Assembly: GCA_002278935.1 (NCBI GenBank)
Contig: NCJL01000006.1
Span: 124,001-188,000, forward strand
Origin: Gallionellales bacterium 39-52-133
GTDB lineage: Bacteria; Pseudomonadota; Gammaproteobacteria; Burkholderiales; Gallionellaceae
Direction of reading: 5' to 3'
DNA: 64,000 nucleotides
Part shown: positions 7,300 through 15,760 of the stretch, piece after piece
How the letters are laid out: every line of letters begins with the position of its first letter
How positions within the stretch are numbered: the stretch's first letter is position 1
Translations under genes and position numbers: made by a program
Notes under the pieces: model-generated
What the model saw: the letters and a program-made list of their open reading frames with translations, nothing else
Told to the model about the DNA's origin: nothing
Database searches by the model: none

Positions 7300-9381
7300 A
7301 TGAACATGATCAAGCTGACTGTTAACGGAAGACCTGTCGCGTTGCACGAGGGCTCGACTTTGCTCGATGCAGCCAGGGAAGCCGGCGTGCATATACCCAC
7401 CCTTTGTTACTATCCCCGTCTGCCCAGCCATGCCGTATGCCGCATGTGCCTGGTGAATGTTGCAGGGGTAGCGCGGCCACAACCTGCCTGTGTCACCATT
7501 GCGAAAGAGGGGGATATTGTAGAAACGGATTCCGCCGAGCTGCAGGAGTATCGAAAAGCAGATGCCGCATGGCTGCTGGCACGCCACCCTAATGACTGCA
7601 TGCGCTGTGAAGCAAGCGGCTCCTGCAAGTTGCAGAGTTTTGTCAACGAATACCAACTGGAAGACAGGTGGGACAAGCTTCCGCGAGGATCGGACGAACA
7701 TCCCGAACATAAACTGACCGACCACACTTCGCCCAGCATCCTGCGCGATCTTGCAAAATGCATCGAATGCGGCTTGTGCGTAGAGGCGTGTGGCGAACCC
7801 GGACAACAGCTGAACATCATCGGCTTTGCCGAGCACGGCTCGGGCCGTTTGCCGGTCACCGTTTTCGATCAATCCCTGGCCGACACCAACTGTATTTCCT
7901 GCGGCCAGTGCACGCTTGTATGCCCGACAGGCGCCCTGATCGAAACACCGCACTGGCACGAGGTGCTGCATACCCTGGATGCACGCAGGCGCAAATCTGC
8001 AGTACAGGTAGCACCCGCAACGCGCATTGCCATTAGTGAAGAGTTTGCCATGCAACCCGGCACCGTGAGCACCGGCCGCATGATCAATGCGCTGCGACAG
8101 CTGGGTTTTGATTACGTGTTCGATACCAATTTTGGCGCTGACCTGACCATCATGGAGGAGGCAACCGAGCTGCTGGCGCGCGTGAAGAAGCAAAAAAATC
8201 TTCCGCTTTTTACCTCCTGCTGTCCGGGCTGGGTGAACTGGGTGGAGCTTAACCGGCCCGATATTCTGCCGCACCTGAGCACGACAAAATCACCGCAGCA
8301 AATGCATGGTGCGCTGACGAAGCGCGGCGCCTTCGCGCGCACGCTCGGCCCCGAGTTTGCAGAAGGAAGCGTCGAACCCTACGTTGTCAGCGTGATGCCG
8401 TGCACCGCCAAAAAAGATGAGGCTGTGCGACCCGGTGTCTCCGGTGATATCGATCATGTGCTCACCACGCGTGAGCTGGCCCGAATGATCAGGGCGCGCG
8501 GCATTGCGTTTAACGCGTTGCCTGAAGATGGCCAATTCGACAGTCCGCTGGGTGAAAGCACGGGCGCGGCGCAGATCTTCGGCGCATCGGGCGGTGTGAT
8601 GGAAGCAGTGGTGCGCACAGCAGCGCATTTCATCGGTGAGGAAAACTCGCTAGCGCTGGAATGGCATCAACTCCGCGGCGTCAGCGAGGGGCTGAAGTCG
8701 GCCGAGATTCCCGGCATAGGCAAGGTCGCCATCTGCAATGGCATTGCGGCAACGCAACGTCTGCTGAAGACAGAGGCATGGCGCGACGAGTACGTTGCCA
8801 TCGAGGTCATGGCCTGTGTGGGCGGCTGTCTGGGTGGTGGCGGCGAACCCAAGTCCATGGACCCGCTGGTGCTGGAGAAACGCATGCAGGCCATTTATGC
8901 GGTGGATAAAAATGCGCCGCGACGGCGCTCGCATGAAAACCGTGATATTCAAAAGTTGTATGCCACCGAACTGAAGGAACCGAATTCCCGCGAGGCGCAT
9001 GTCTTGCTGCACACCAGCTACGCCGCACGCAACTCCAGCCGCTTGCTGTTGATGCGGTTTCTGGATTGTGTCGACAGGCGCGACGGCAAGACTGCCGCCA
9101 GCCTGTTTCATGCGGATGCACTGTGGTCAACGGCGTCCCCCTTCGGCGACATACAGGGCGCCGCGACTATCGAAGCGTTCATCAATACCCGCCTGCCCCC
9201 GCGCAAGTATGGCCCGGCCTATAGCAGACACCGCATGGAAGCCAGCGCGGATATTGACGATCTCACCGTCATAACACCTGCCGGTGAACGATGCCGCTTC
9301 AGTATGGAAGTGGAAACCCTGCATCAAGGCAGCCAAGCCAGACGGGTAATCAGAAAGCTGGTGCGGGAAGTGCTGGATTAA
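7300..9381 (+). CDS. hydA: [FeFe]-hydrogenase large subunit with C-terminal NTF2/SnoaL-like extension
   Basis: The 693-residue protein has all [FeFe]-hydrogenase parts in order. A ferredoxin-type [2Fe-2S] domain (Cys36, 47, 50, 64) comes first, then the HC3 site His96-x3-Cys100-x2-Cys103-x5-Cys109 and two [4Fe-4S] motifs (Cys154/157/160/164; Cys198/201/204/208). The H-cluster domain has L1 FTSCCPGW (Cys307 proton relay, Cys308), L2 MPCTAKKDE (Cys368) and L3 EVMACVGGCLGGGGEP (Cys506, Cys510). It matches the monomeric clostridial CpI layout and should take up or evolve H2 with ferredoxin. Residues about 580-693 are extra and resemble an NTF2/SnoaL-like fold (LLLMRFLDCVDRRDGKTAASLFH). No hydE, hydF or hydG maturase is in the window. 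The enzyme is unusual for a betaproteobacterium. Confidence 0.92.
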   Translation: MNMIKLTVNGRPVALHEGSTLLDAAREAGVHIPTLCYYPRLPSHAVCRMCLVNVAGVARPQPACVTIAKEGDIVETDSAELQEYRKADAAWLLARHPNDCMRCEASGSCKLQSFVNEYQLEDRWDKLPRGSDEHPEHKLTDHTSPSILRDLAKCIECGLCVEACGEPGQQLNIIGFAEHGSGRLPVTVFDQSLADTNCISCGQCTLVCPTGALIETPHWHEVLHTLDARRRKSAVQVAPATRIAISEEFAMQPGTVSTGRMINALRQLGFDYVFDTNFGADLTIMEEATELLARVKKQKNLPLFTSCCPGWVNWVELNRPDILPHLSTTKSPQQMHGALTKRGAFARTLGPEFAEGSVEPYVVSVMPCTAKKDEAVRPGVSGDIDHVLTTRELARMIRARGIAFNALPEDGQFDSPLGESTGAAQIFGASGGVMEAVVRTAAHFIGEENSLALEWHQLRGVSEGLKSAEIPGIGKVAICNGIAATQRLLKTEAWRDEYVAIEVMACVGGCLGGGGEPKSMDPLVLEKRMQAIYAVDKNAPRRRSHENRDIQKLYATELKEPNSREAHVLLHTSYAARNSSRLLLMRFLDCVDRRDGKTAASLFHADALWSTASPFGDIQGAATIEAFINTRLPPRKYGPAYSRHRMEASADIDDLTVITPAGERCRFSMEVETLHQGSQARRVIRKLVREVLD

Positions 9382-9400
9382 CCTCAAAGCAGCAGTACAA

Positions 9401-9520
9401 TTCACAGATTCACACAGATTTTCATACAGCTATGAGTAATGCCAGTATCACCCCAAAAGGGGAAAATACTAAACAAGGCAATTCTTTGTTTAATCTGTGT
9501 GAATCTGTGAAATCTGTGGA
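9401..9520. repeat. CACAGATT-type inverted repeat, copy 1
   Basis: TTCACAGATTCACACAGATT at the left is answered by AATCTGTGTGAATCTGTG and AATCTGTGGA at the right. The spacer is about 70 bases and holds an inner CCCCAAAAGGGG palindrome. It fills most of the 203-base gap after the hydrogenase gene. Related copies are at 13135-13200 (half), 58212-58321 and 61187-61289. Confidence 0.8.
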
Positions 9521-9584
9521 CAACTTCTTTTACCAGAATTAACGTTGCTCTGACCTCCTGCAAATTTTACCTTCCCCTCACCTA

Positions 9585-10289
9585 ATGAAAAAATTCGCCC
9601 CTACCAAGGCAGAGATTGCGCTGCTGCAACCCTTTGCCGGCCTTGCGCTTGCAGACATCCACGTACCAACCACCGCCGCAGAATTTGCCTCCGCTGCAGC
9701 CGAGATCAGGGGGGCTGGCGTGGCGGGTTTTGATACCGAATCCAGGCCGACGTTTGCGGCGGGCGAGGTCAGCGACGGGCCGCATCTGGTGCAGTTTGCA
9801 TTGCATGACAAGGCCTATCTGTTTCAGCTGCATCATGCGGTAGGTCATCCCTTTCTGCTTGAGTTGCTGCAATCGGATGCATTTATCAAGGTGGGCTTCG
9901 GGCTCAGATCGGACAGCAAACATATCCGCGCGAAACTGGGTGTGCAGATGCGCGCGGTGGTGGATCTCAACACGGTGTTCAGCATGCGGGGCTTTCACAA
10001 GGAGATGGGTGTGCGCGCAGGAGTCGCGCAGGTGTTAAAGCGGCGCTTTGCCAAATCGCGGCATGTAACCACCTCGAACTGGTCGCAGCAAAAACTGACC
10101 CCGCAGCAAATGCTGTATGCGGCAAACGATGCCTATGCGGCGCTGAAAGTGCTGGAAGCGCTGAACCTGAAGCGCGAGGCTTTGCCCTTTATGGGCCTGC
10201 CTGTTGCTGCGGCAAAGCGCAAACAGGGGCTATCGTTGCGCGCTGCGCTGCTCACATTAAAATACAAAATATTGAATATAATCAAATAG
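9585..10289 (+). CDS. RNase D-like 3'-5' exonuclease domain protein (DEDDy)
   Basis: The 234-residue protein contains the three exonuclease motifs of the DEDDy class: GFDTESRP (Exo I), VGFGLRSDSKHI (Exo II Asp) and YAANDAYAALKVLEAL (Exo III, Tyr-x3-Asp). It has no HRDC domain, so it is shorter than RNase D and like stand-alone 3'-5' exonuclease domain proteins. RNA or DNA is trimmed in the cytosol; the substrate is unknown. Its last residues (KYKILNIIK) and the TAG stop are encoded by an AT-rich IHF-type repeat, so the C-terminus has probably been rewritten by that element. Confidence 0.85.
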   Translation: MKKFAPTKAEIALLQPFAGLALADIHVPTTAAEFASAAAEIRGAGVAGFDTESRPTFAAGEVSDGPHLVQFALHDKAYLFQLHHAVGHPFLLELLQSDAFIKVGFGLRSDSKHIRAKLGVQMRAVVDLNTVFSMRGFHKEMGVRAGVAQVLKRRFAKSRHVTTSNWSQQKLTPQQMLYAANDAYAALKVLEALNLKREALPFMGLPVAAAKRKQGLSLRAALLTLKYKILNIIK

Positions 10290-10292
10290 TTA
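10267..10292 (+). repeat. AT-rich IHF-consensus element, copy a
   Basis: AAATATTGAATATAATCAAATAGTTA: the core AATCAA-ATAG-TTA (10280-10292) matches WATCAANNNNTTR exactly. The AATATTNAATATA lead is shared with copies b, c and d. It overlaps the stop codon of the exonuclease gene. Confidence 0.6.
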
Positions 10293-10363
10293 TATTTAAC
10301 CCGCTTACGTTTTTAAAGTAAGCTGCAACAAAGGATTTTTGAATTGGAGCGCCGATCTCACAT

Positions 10364-13036
10364 TCACCCGTTCTGGTACAGCACACCCCTGCGCACCAGC
10401 AGCTTCTCGATTTCCACCGCAAAGAACACCACTGCCGACAGCGCGATGCACAGCAACAGCTCATCCATACTCAACGCTTCTGTTTTGAATATGGGCTGCA
10501 GGAAAGGCACATAGATGGTCGCCATCTGCAGCGTAAAGGTCAGCGCCACCGCCGCCAGCAACAGCGGATTGGAGAAAAGGCCGATCCTGAACAGGGATTG
10601 TGTTTCGGAGCGGATTGCCAGCACATGGCCCATTTGCGACAGGCACAGCACAGTGAATACCATGGTCTGCCAGTGCGCGCTGCCGGTATGAATCGACCAG
10701 GCCTGGGTGATGAGCGAAACGCCGCCCATCAGCAGGCCTACCCACAGCATGTGCTGCCACATGCCGTGTGCAAAGATGCTCTCCTTCGGCGGCCGTGGCT
10801 TGCGCCGCATAATGCCTTTTTCGGCGGGCTCCGCGGCAAGCGCGAGGCCGGGCAGGCCGTCGGTGACCAGGTTGATCCACAGGATGTGGATGGGCAGCAG
10901 CGGTATCGGCAGGCCCATCAAGGGTGCAAGAAAAATCGTCCACACTTCGCCGGCATTGCTGGTCATGGTGTATTTGATGAACTTGCGGATATTGTCGAAG
11001 ATGCGCCGCCCCTCGCGGATGGCATGCACGATGGTGGCGAAGTTATCGTCCAGCAGCACCAGCGCCGAGGCTTCGCGCGCCACGTCGGTGCCGCCCTTGC
11101 CCATCGCAATGCCGATATCGGCGCGCTTGAGCGCGGGCGCATCGTTGACGCCATCACCGGTCATCGCGACAAACTCGCCCTTGTCCTGCAACGCTTTGAC
11201 GATCTTTATTTTCTGCTGCGGGTCGACCCGTGCATACACGCGTATGTCCAGCACCTGCTCTTCAAATTGTGCCTCCGATAACTGTTCTAGTTCGGCACCG
11301 GTCATCACCTTGCCGCCGTCGCTGACGATGCCGAGGCGCGTGGCAATCGCGCGCGCGGTCTGCGGATGGTCGCCGGTGATCATCACCGGAATAATGCCTG
11401 CGGTGCGGCACAGCGACACCGCTTCATGCGCTTCACGCCGCGGCGGATCCATCAGGCCGATGAGGCCGAGAAAGACCAGGCTGCTTTCGATTTCCTCGAC
11501 CTTGCTGTCATTCAGCTCATTGGCCTCCGGCAACGTCGGCCACGCGCGGTACGCCAGCGCGAGCACGCGCAAGCCATCGGCGGCCATACGCTCAGCCGTC
11601 GCCAGCATCTCGTCCAGCGGCAAGGGCACATTGCCCTGCGCAGTGAGCATGCCGCTGCAGCGCGGCAACAGGCTTTCAGGCGCGCCCTTGGTGAACGCTA
11701 CCGCGCCTTGCGGATCGCGATGGAAGGTGGTCATGCGCTTGCGCTCGGAATCAAACGGCAATTCCAGCAGGCGCGGCGCCTCCTGCTCCAGCTTCACTTT
11801 GTCAAAGCCGGCTTCGAGTGCGGCTACATACAGCGCCACTTCGGTGGGGTCGCCGCCGGGTTTGCCGTGCTTGCTCTGGCTGGCATCGTTGCTCAACGCC
11901 AGGGCCCTGAACAGCAATTCCCACAAGCCGCCGCGCTCATGCCCGCCCCACTCGCGCAGCAATTCGCCATCGACAAAAATTTCTTCCACCTTCATCTTGT
12001 TCTGCGTGAGCGTGCCGGTTTTATCGGTGCAGATGTAGGTTACCGAACCCAGCGTTTCCACGGCGGGCAATCGACGAACCAGCGCGTGCTGCTTCACCAT
12101 CTTGCGTGCGCCCAGCGCCAGCGAAATGGTCACCACCGCGGGCAGCGCTTCGGGTATCGCCGCTACCGCCAGACTGATGGCGGTGAGGAACATCAGCACC
12201 GCACCTTCGCCGCGCATCACCCCCACCGCAAACACAATCGCGCAGATCGCGATAACCACCAGCGCGAGGCGCTTGCCAAAGCTGGCGAGGCGTTTCTGCA
12301 ACGGCGTTTTGGATTCTCCATCTTCCTGCAACGAGGCGGCGATTTTGCCCAGCTCACTTTCCATGCCGGTGGCAACCACCACGCCGAGGCCGCGACCGTA
12401 GGTGACGACGGTACCTTTATAGGCCAGATTTTTGCGGTCACCCAGCGTCAACTTATCACCGGCAATCGCCAGCGTATGCTTTTCAACAGTGAGCGATTCG
12501 CCCGTTAGCGCAGCCTCATCAACTTTAAGTTGCACGGCTTCCAGCAGGCGCAAATCTGCCGGGATCACATTGCCCGCTTCTAGCACCACCACATCACCCG
12601 GCACAATCTCGCTGGCCGGCAACGCGACAATCTCGCCGTTGCGCAGCACTTTGGCGCTCACTGCTGCCATTGCCTTGAGTGCTGCCATCGCGCGCTCCGC
12701 GCGGTATTCCTGCACAAAGCCGATCACCGCATTCAGCACGACAATCACGATAATCGCGATGGTGTCCTTGGCATCGCCTATCAAACCGGAGATCACTGCC
12801 GCTGCGATCAGCACCAGTATCATGAAATCGGAAAACTGGTCGAGCAGCATGCGCCACAGGCTGCGTCCGGCCTTTTCCACCAGCACATTGCGACCATACT
12901 GAATCAGCCTGCTCTTCGCTTCAGCAACAGACAGACCTGTCTTCAAAGCGGATTTAGTCTTGAGCAGCACCTCCTCGGCAGACAGTGCATGCCAGTGGAG
13001 TACCTCTTTCTTTTTGGGGTGCCGGGAATCGCTCAT
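10364..13036 (-). CDS. Cation-translocating P-type ATPase (P2A, Ca2+/Mn2+ type)
   Basis: The 890-residue protein has an N-terminal cation-ATPase domain (residues 1-75), the actuator TGES motif ([14 protein letters not shown], about 178), the M4 motif IPEALPAVV (about 294), the phosphorylation site [10 protein letters not shown] with Asp338, and the hinge [14 protein letters not shown] six-helix C-terminal membrane domain follows ([13 protein letters not shown]). This is the Ca2+-ATPase class; PEALP and NLVTDG favour Ca2+ or Mn2+ export over heavy metals. It spans the inner membrane. It is single, with no regulator alongside. Very long antisense frames cover it but look like GC-driven shadows. 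Confidence 0.92.
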   Translation of the reverse strand: MSDSRHPKKKEVLHWHALSAEEVLLKTKSALKTGLSVAEAKSRLIQYGRNVLVEKAGRSLWRMLLDQFSDFMILVLIAAAVISGLIGDAKDTIAIIVIVVLNAVIGFVQEYRAERAMAALKAMAAVSAKVLRNGEIVALPASEIVPGDVVVLEAGNVIPADLRLLEAVQLKVDEAALTGESLTVEKHTLAIAGDKLTLGDRKNLAYKGTVVTYGRGLGVVVATGMESELGKIAASLQEDGESKTPLQKRLASFGKRLALVVIAICAIVFAVGVMRGEGAVLMFLTAISLAVAAIPEALPAVVTISLALGARKMVKQHALVRRLPAVETLGSVTYICTDKTGTLTQNKMKVEEIFVDGELLREWGGHERGGLWELLFRALALSNDASQSKHGKPGGDPTEVALYVAALEAGFDKVKLEQEAPRLLELPFDSERKRMTTFHRDPQGAVAFTKGAPESLLPRCSGMLTAQGNVPLPLDEMLATAERMAADGLRVLALAYRAWPTLPEANELNDSKVEEIESSLVFLGLIGLMDPPRREAHEAVSLCRTAGIIPVMITGDHPQTARAIATRLGIVSDGGKVMTGAELEQLSEAQFEEQVLDIRVYARVDPQQKIKIVKALQDKGEFVAMTGDGVNDAPALKRADIGIAMGKGGTDVAREASALVLLDDNFATIVHAIREGRRIFDNIRKFIKYTMTSNAGEVWTIFLAPLMGLPIPLLPIHILWINLVTDGLPGLALAAEPAEKGIMRRKPRPPKESIFAHGMWQHMLWVGLLMGGVSLITQAWSIHTGSAHWQTMVFTVLCLSQMGHVLAIRSETQSLFRIGLFSNPLLLAAVALTFTLQMATIYVPFLQPIFKTEALSMDELLLCIALSAVVFFAVEIEKLLVRRGVLYQNG

Positions 13037-13521
13037 ATTATTTAATACCGTCTGGTGGTTTACTCACGCGCTGAACATACAGGACTTCTATTGTTTGATT
13101 CAATGTTTATTTTGAACCAAGCAACAACAATTCAATCCACAGATTTCACAGATTCTCACAGATTTATATACGGCAATCAGTGATGCCAGCAGCACTCAAA
13201 TATTCACGAGTGTCGATTCGGTATCGGCTGAGGTACTGCAGCAGGGGCCAATGCTGTTAGATTTACCGTTCGTGGTGAACCCTTCGGTAAACTCAGGAGA
13301 GCCTTGTCGAACCACCCGCTACTGTCAGAGAACCCTTCGACAAGCTCAGGGCGAGCGGATATTTTGCTTAATCTGACAGTATTTACAGCAGGGGTTGGAA
13401 AGGTGAGCCTGGCGGGAGCGCCGACGTCCCCGTCGGCAAACATGTCTGAAGCAGCCGACGGGGACGTCGGCGCCCCAATGCAGCACATACTATATAAATA
13501 GAATTGTTACCTGATCACGTG
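13037..13521. repeat. Repeat-filled intergenic region
   Basis: This 485-base gap holds no convincing gene. It contains a half copy of the CACAGATT repeat (13135-13200), whose inner part (GCAATCAGTGATGCCAGCA) resembles the centre of the 9401 copy. An imperfect pair follows of the form AACCCTTCGGTAAACTCAGG / AACCCTTCGACAAGCTCAGG (about 13277-13350), a motif common in proteobacterial intergenic repeats. Then comes the GC-rich hairpin copy 2 at 13414-13475, arms GGGAGCGCCGACG and CGTCGGCGCCCC. Confidence 0.75.
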
Positions 13522-14097
13522 TCAGGCAAAGGTATCGATTTTGGCTTTGGCGGGAGTTTCACTGCTGGCATACGCCTGATTGACCGCAGAGCGGCTACCC
13601 TGTTGCATCAGCTCGGCACTGGCCTGCTGTGCCATTTGCTGAGCTTGCGCCGCGACACTGCGGTCGGTGGCGGATGGATCGGCTGGCGCCAGTGCGACAT
13701 CCCTGATCATGTCGGCACGCGCCAGTGTATCTGCCGGCGTGCGTCCGCCCGAGGTATCGATGCGAACGTCGCCAGCCACCGCATATTGAACCCCGTCCGG
13801 CCCTCTTTGATAAGTAAAGGAGGCCCGGGAAACATCGATGCCGGCACTGGCAGAGAGATGCGCCTGCTCATGCTGCCTCAGCTGGTTGTCGCGCGCCTTG
13901 AGCTTGCTGATCTCGGCCTGCTCAGCCTTGCTCAGCTCGGTGTCACTAGCGGGAATTTTTCCGGGGGGTGTATGAACCTCCCCTGCCCTGGCGGCAGAGG
14001 GTTGAGTAGCGGGCAAGCTGGCTGCCGCCACCAGCTTCAGCCTGGATGCTGAAGCCTGGTCTATTGAAGAGTTAAGCGGCGGTCCAATAATACCCAT
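13522..14097 (-). CDS. Putative metalloprotease of the CJM1_0395/SprA-related family
   Basis: The 191-residue protein has a low-complexity N-terminus, a charged helix (ELSKAEQAEISKLKARDNQLRQ), then HEQAHLSASAG, an H-E-x-x-H zinc motif. ASFTYQRGPDGVQYAVAGDV follows, the block that defines the SprA-related/CJM1_0395 family. The C-terminus is alanine- and glutamine-rich. Zinc peptidase activity is inferred from the motif only; these proteins have no established substrate. No signal peptide is evident. The small gene upstream (14131-14364) is 33 bases away and probably co-transcribed. Confidence 0.75.
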   Translation of the reverse strand: MGIIGPPLNSSIDQASASRLKLVAAASLPATQPSAARAGEVHTPPGKIPASDTELSKAEQAEISKLKARDNQLRQHEQAHLSASAGIDVSRASFTYQRGPDGVQYAVAGDVRIDTSGGRTPADTLARADMIRDVALAPADPSATDRSVAAQAQQMAQQASAELMQQGSRSAVNQAYASSETPAKAKIDTFA

Positions 14098-14130
14098 CGC
14101 ACTTTTACCTGCAGCCGGAATCAGTGATAC

Positions 14131-14364
14131 TCAGGCAGAGACATTGATGCGCGTGCCGGTTTGCTGGCCACTGGTATTCACGACCGGTTTATTTGCTTCC
14201 TGCACTTTTTTGAGTTGCGCCTGGCGCTCTGCGGCATCGTTGCGTTCCTGCACTTTGCTCGCTTGCTGAATGTCGGACTTTTTGCGCGCGGCGGCTGTTT
14301 CTGCCACTTTGCTGACTTGGGATGCTTGCGCTGGCTGACTGGGTGAAATCGAATTGACTGGCAT
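14131..14364 (-). CDS. Small hypothetical protein, probable operon partner of the putative metalloprotease
   Basis: The 77-residue protein reads MPVNSISPSQPAQASQVSKV, then a charged coiled-coil-like helix (ERNDAAERQAQLKKVQEA), and ends NTSGQQTGTRINVSA. That tail, PVVNTSGQxTGTxIN, recurs in uncharacterised short betaproteobacterial proteins. The ATG at 14364 follows AGAAAGGTAG. Its function is unknown. The adjacent same-strand metalloprotease-like gene suggests a joint role. Confidence 0.65.
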   Translation of the reverse strand: MPVNSISPSQPAQASQVSKVAETAAARKKSDIQQASKVQERNDAAERQAQLKKVQEANKPVVNTSGQQTGTRINVSA

Positions 14365-14478
14365 GATGAGCTACCTTTCTGTCAAATATTAAACGCTGGG
14401 CATAAGCTTCTGTTACTGCAGGCGTATTATTTAATTCCTTTGCGCCGGCGCATGCAAGCAGAAAAACCGATTTCAATA

Positions 14479-14491
14479 TAACTTATTGATT
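14479..14491 (-). repeat. AT-rich IHF-consensus element, copy e
   Basis: The reverse strand reads AATCAATAAGTTA, a full WATCAANNNNTTR match, preceded by TATTGAATATA as in copy a. It lies in the 221-base gap (14365-14585) between the small hypothetical gene and pbpG, upstream of the former. Confidence 0.55.
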
Positions 14492-14543
14492 ATATTCAAT
14501 AATATTTATCAAAATCTCAGGGGGTTTAATATGCGCGGGCAAA

Positions 14544-14572
14544 TAAAAAGGGAGCCAGCGCTCCCTTTTTAA
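14544..14572 (-). terminator. Rho-independent terminator after the PbpG gene
   Basis: AAAAAGGGAGC and GCTCCCTTTTT form a symmetric stem with a CAGC loop and end in T runs on either strand. It is 13 bases beyond the pbpG stop on the reverse strand. Confidence 0.8.
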
Positions 14573-14585
14573 CCCTTATCAAACC

Positions 14586-15683
14586 TTACATACTTTTCGA
14601 CTTTTGCCCGCGCACACTGGCCGTTTCCATCCATTTTTTTACACGATTCGCATCGCCCACCCGCGAATTTCTGCCCCATGAATCGAGCAACACGATAATA
14701 ACGGGATGGTCGGTTATCTTCGCTTCCATCACCAGGCAACGCCCTGCTTCACTGATATAGCCCGTTTTGCTCAAACCGATATCCCACGAAGCATTCCTTA
14801 CCAGCGGATTGGTGTTGTGAAAACGCAGCGGTCTGTGACCTGCCAACTCAAGCGTGTGTGAAGTTGACGTTGAAAACCTGTGTATCAGTTCATAACCCTG
14901 TGCGGCGCGCACCATTTTCACCAGGTCATTGGCCGTGGAAACATTGCCGCTGTGCAAACCGGTTGGATCCATAAAGCGCGAAGAATACATACCGAGCTCG
15001 CGCGCTTTTGCATTCATCTGCAGCAGGGCTGCCTCGGTGCCGCCGGGGTAGGTGCGCGCCAGTGCCGCCGCAGAAAGATTGTCGGAAGCCATCAGCGCAA
15101 GCTTGAGCAACTCGCCGCGTGTCATGGTCATGCCGGTGCGTGTGCGCGAACGCGTGCGCTTTTGCCTGTTGATGTCTTCCTGACTGATGCTGATCTCTTC
15201 ATCCAGCGGCAACTTGGCATCCAGCACCACCATCGCGGTCATCAGCTTGGTAATGGACGCAATCGGTGCAACCACGTCAGCATTTTTGCTGTGCAGGGGC
15301 TTCTTTCCATTCTCGTCATAAATCAGCACGATGGCCGAACGCATGCGCGGCATGGAGGAAAATTTTAACAGCGCGCGGTCTGATTTTTGTGTCTGCTGCT
15401 TTGTTGCATGCTGATTATTTAATGCAAGCCCGAGTTGCGGCATCACGCTGATCAGCTCTTCATAATTCTGGGCGGAGTCTGCGCGCTGGCTATTTCTTGG
15501 CTCGGCCGCGAATAGTTCATCCAGCAAATCCTGCTCGCCCATTGCGATTTGATGCTGCTCTTCTGCGGCGGAGAGCTCGTCAGTTTGCGCCGGCGGCGGC
15601 AGCACATCGCCACTCGCCTGCACCAGAATGCTGTGGCATAAAGTGAGACTTAACAGCAGGAATGTAATGTGTTTATTTCGCAT
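14586..15683 (-). CDS. pbpG: D-alanyl-D-alanine endopeptidase (PBP7/PbpG-type, S11 family)
   Basis: The 365-residue protein starts with a signal peptide (MRNKHITFLLLSLTLCHSIL, cleavage near VQASG). It carries the three penicillin-binding motifs: SITK with catalytic Ser (PIASITKLMTAM), SDN (LMASDNLSAAAL) and KTG (LSKTGYISEAG). It should cut D-Ala-meso-diaminopimelate crosslinks in periplasmic peptidoglycan. An extra low-complexity stretch of about 70 residues, rich in Glu, Gln and Ala, separates the signal from the catalytic domain. The start at 15683 is chosen because upstream codons would bury the signal peptide. Confidence 0.9.
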   Translation of the reverse strand: MRNKHITFLLLSLTLCHSILVQASGDVLPPPAQTDELSAAEEQHQIAMGEQDLLDELFAAEPRNSQRADSAQNYEELISVMPQLGLALNNQHATKQQTQKSDRALLKFSSMPRMRSAIVLIYDENGKKPLHSKNADVVAPIASITKLMTAMVVLDAKLPLDEEISISQEDINRQKRTRSRTRTGMTMTRGELLKLALMASDNLSAAALARTYPGGTEAALLQMNAKARELGMYSSRFMDPTGLHSGNVSTANDLVKMVRAAQGYELIHRFSTSTSHTLELAGHRPLRFHNTNPLVRNASWDIGLSKTGYISEAGRCLVMEAKITDHPVIIVLLDSWGRNSRVGDANRVKKWMETASVRGQKSKSM

Positions 15684-15760
15684 TGTTCTTAAAAATGTAA
15701 CATCACGGCATACCAGCATACCTAAATATCCAGATAAATCAAGGAAGATAGCGCAAAACA

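Noticed and set aside
10707..12508. Very long open frames antisense to the P-type ATPase gene (443 and 380 codons)
   Set aside because: They run opposite a clear ATPase with all motifs, have no recognisable domains, and reflect high GC at codon third positions.
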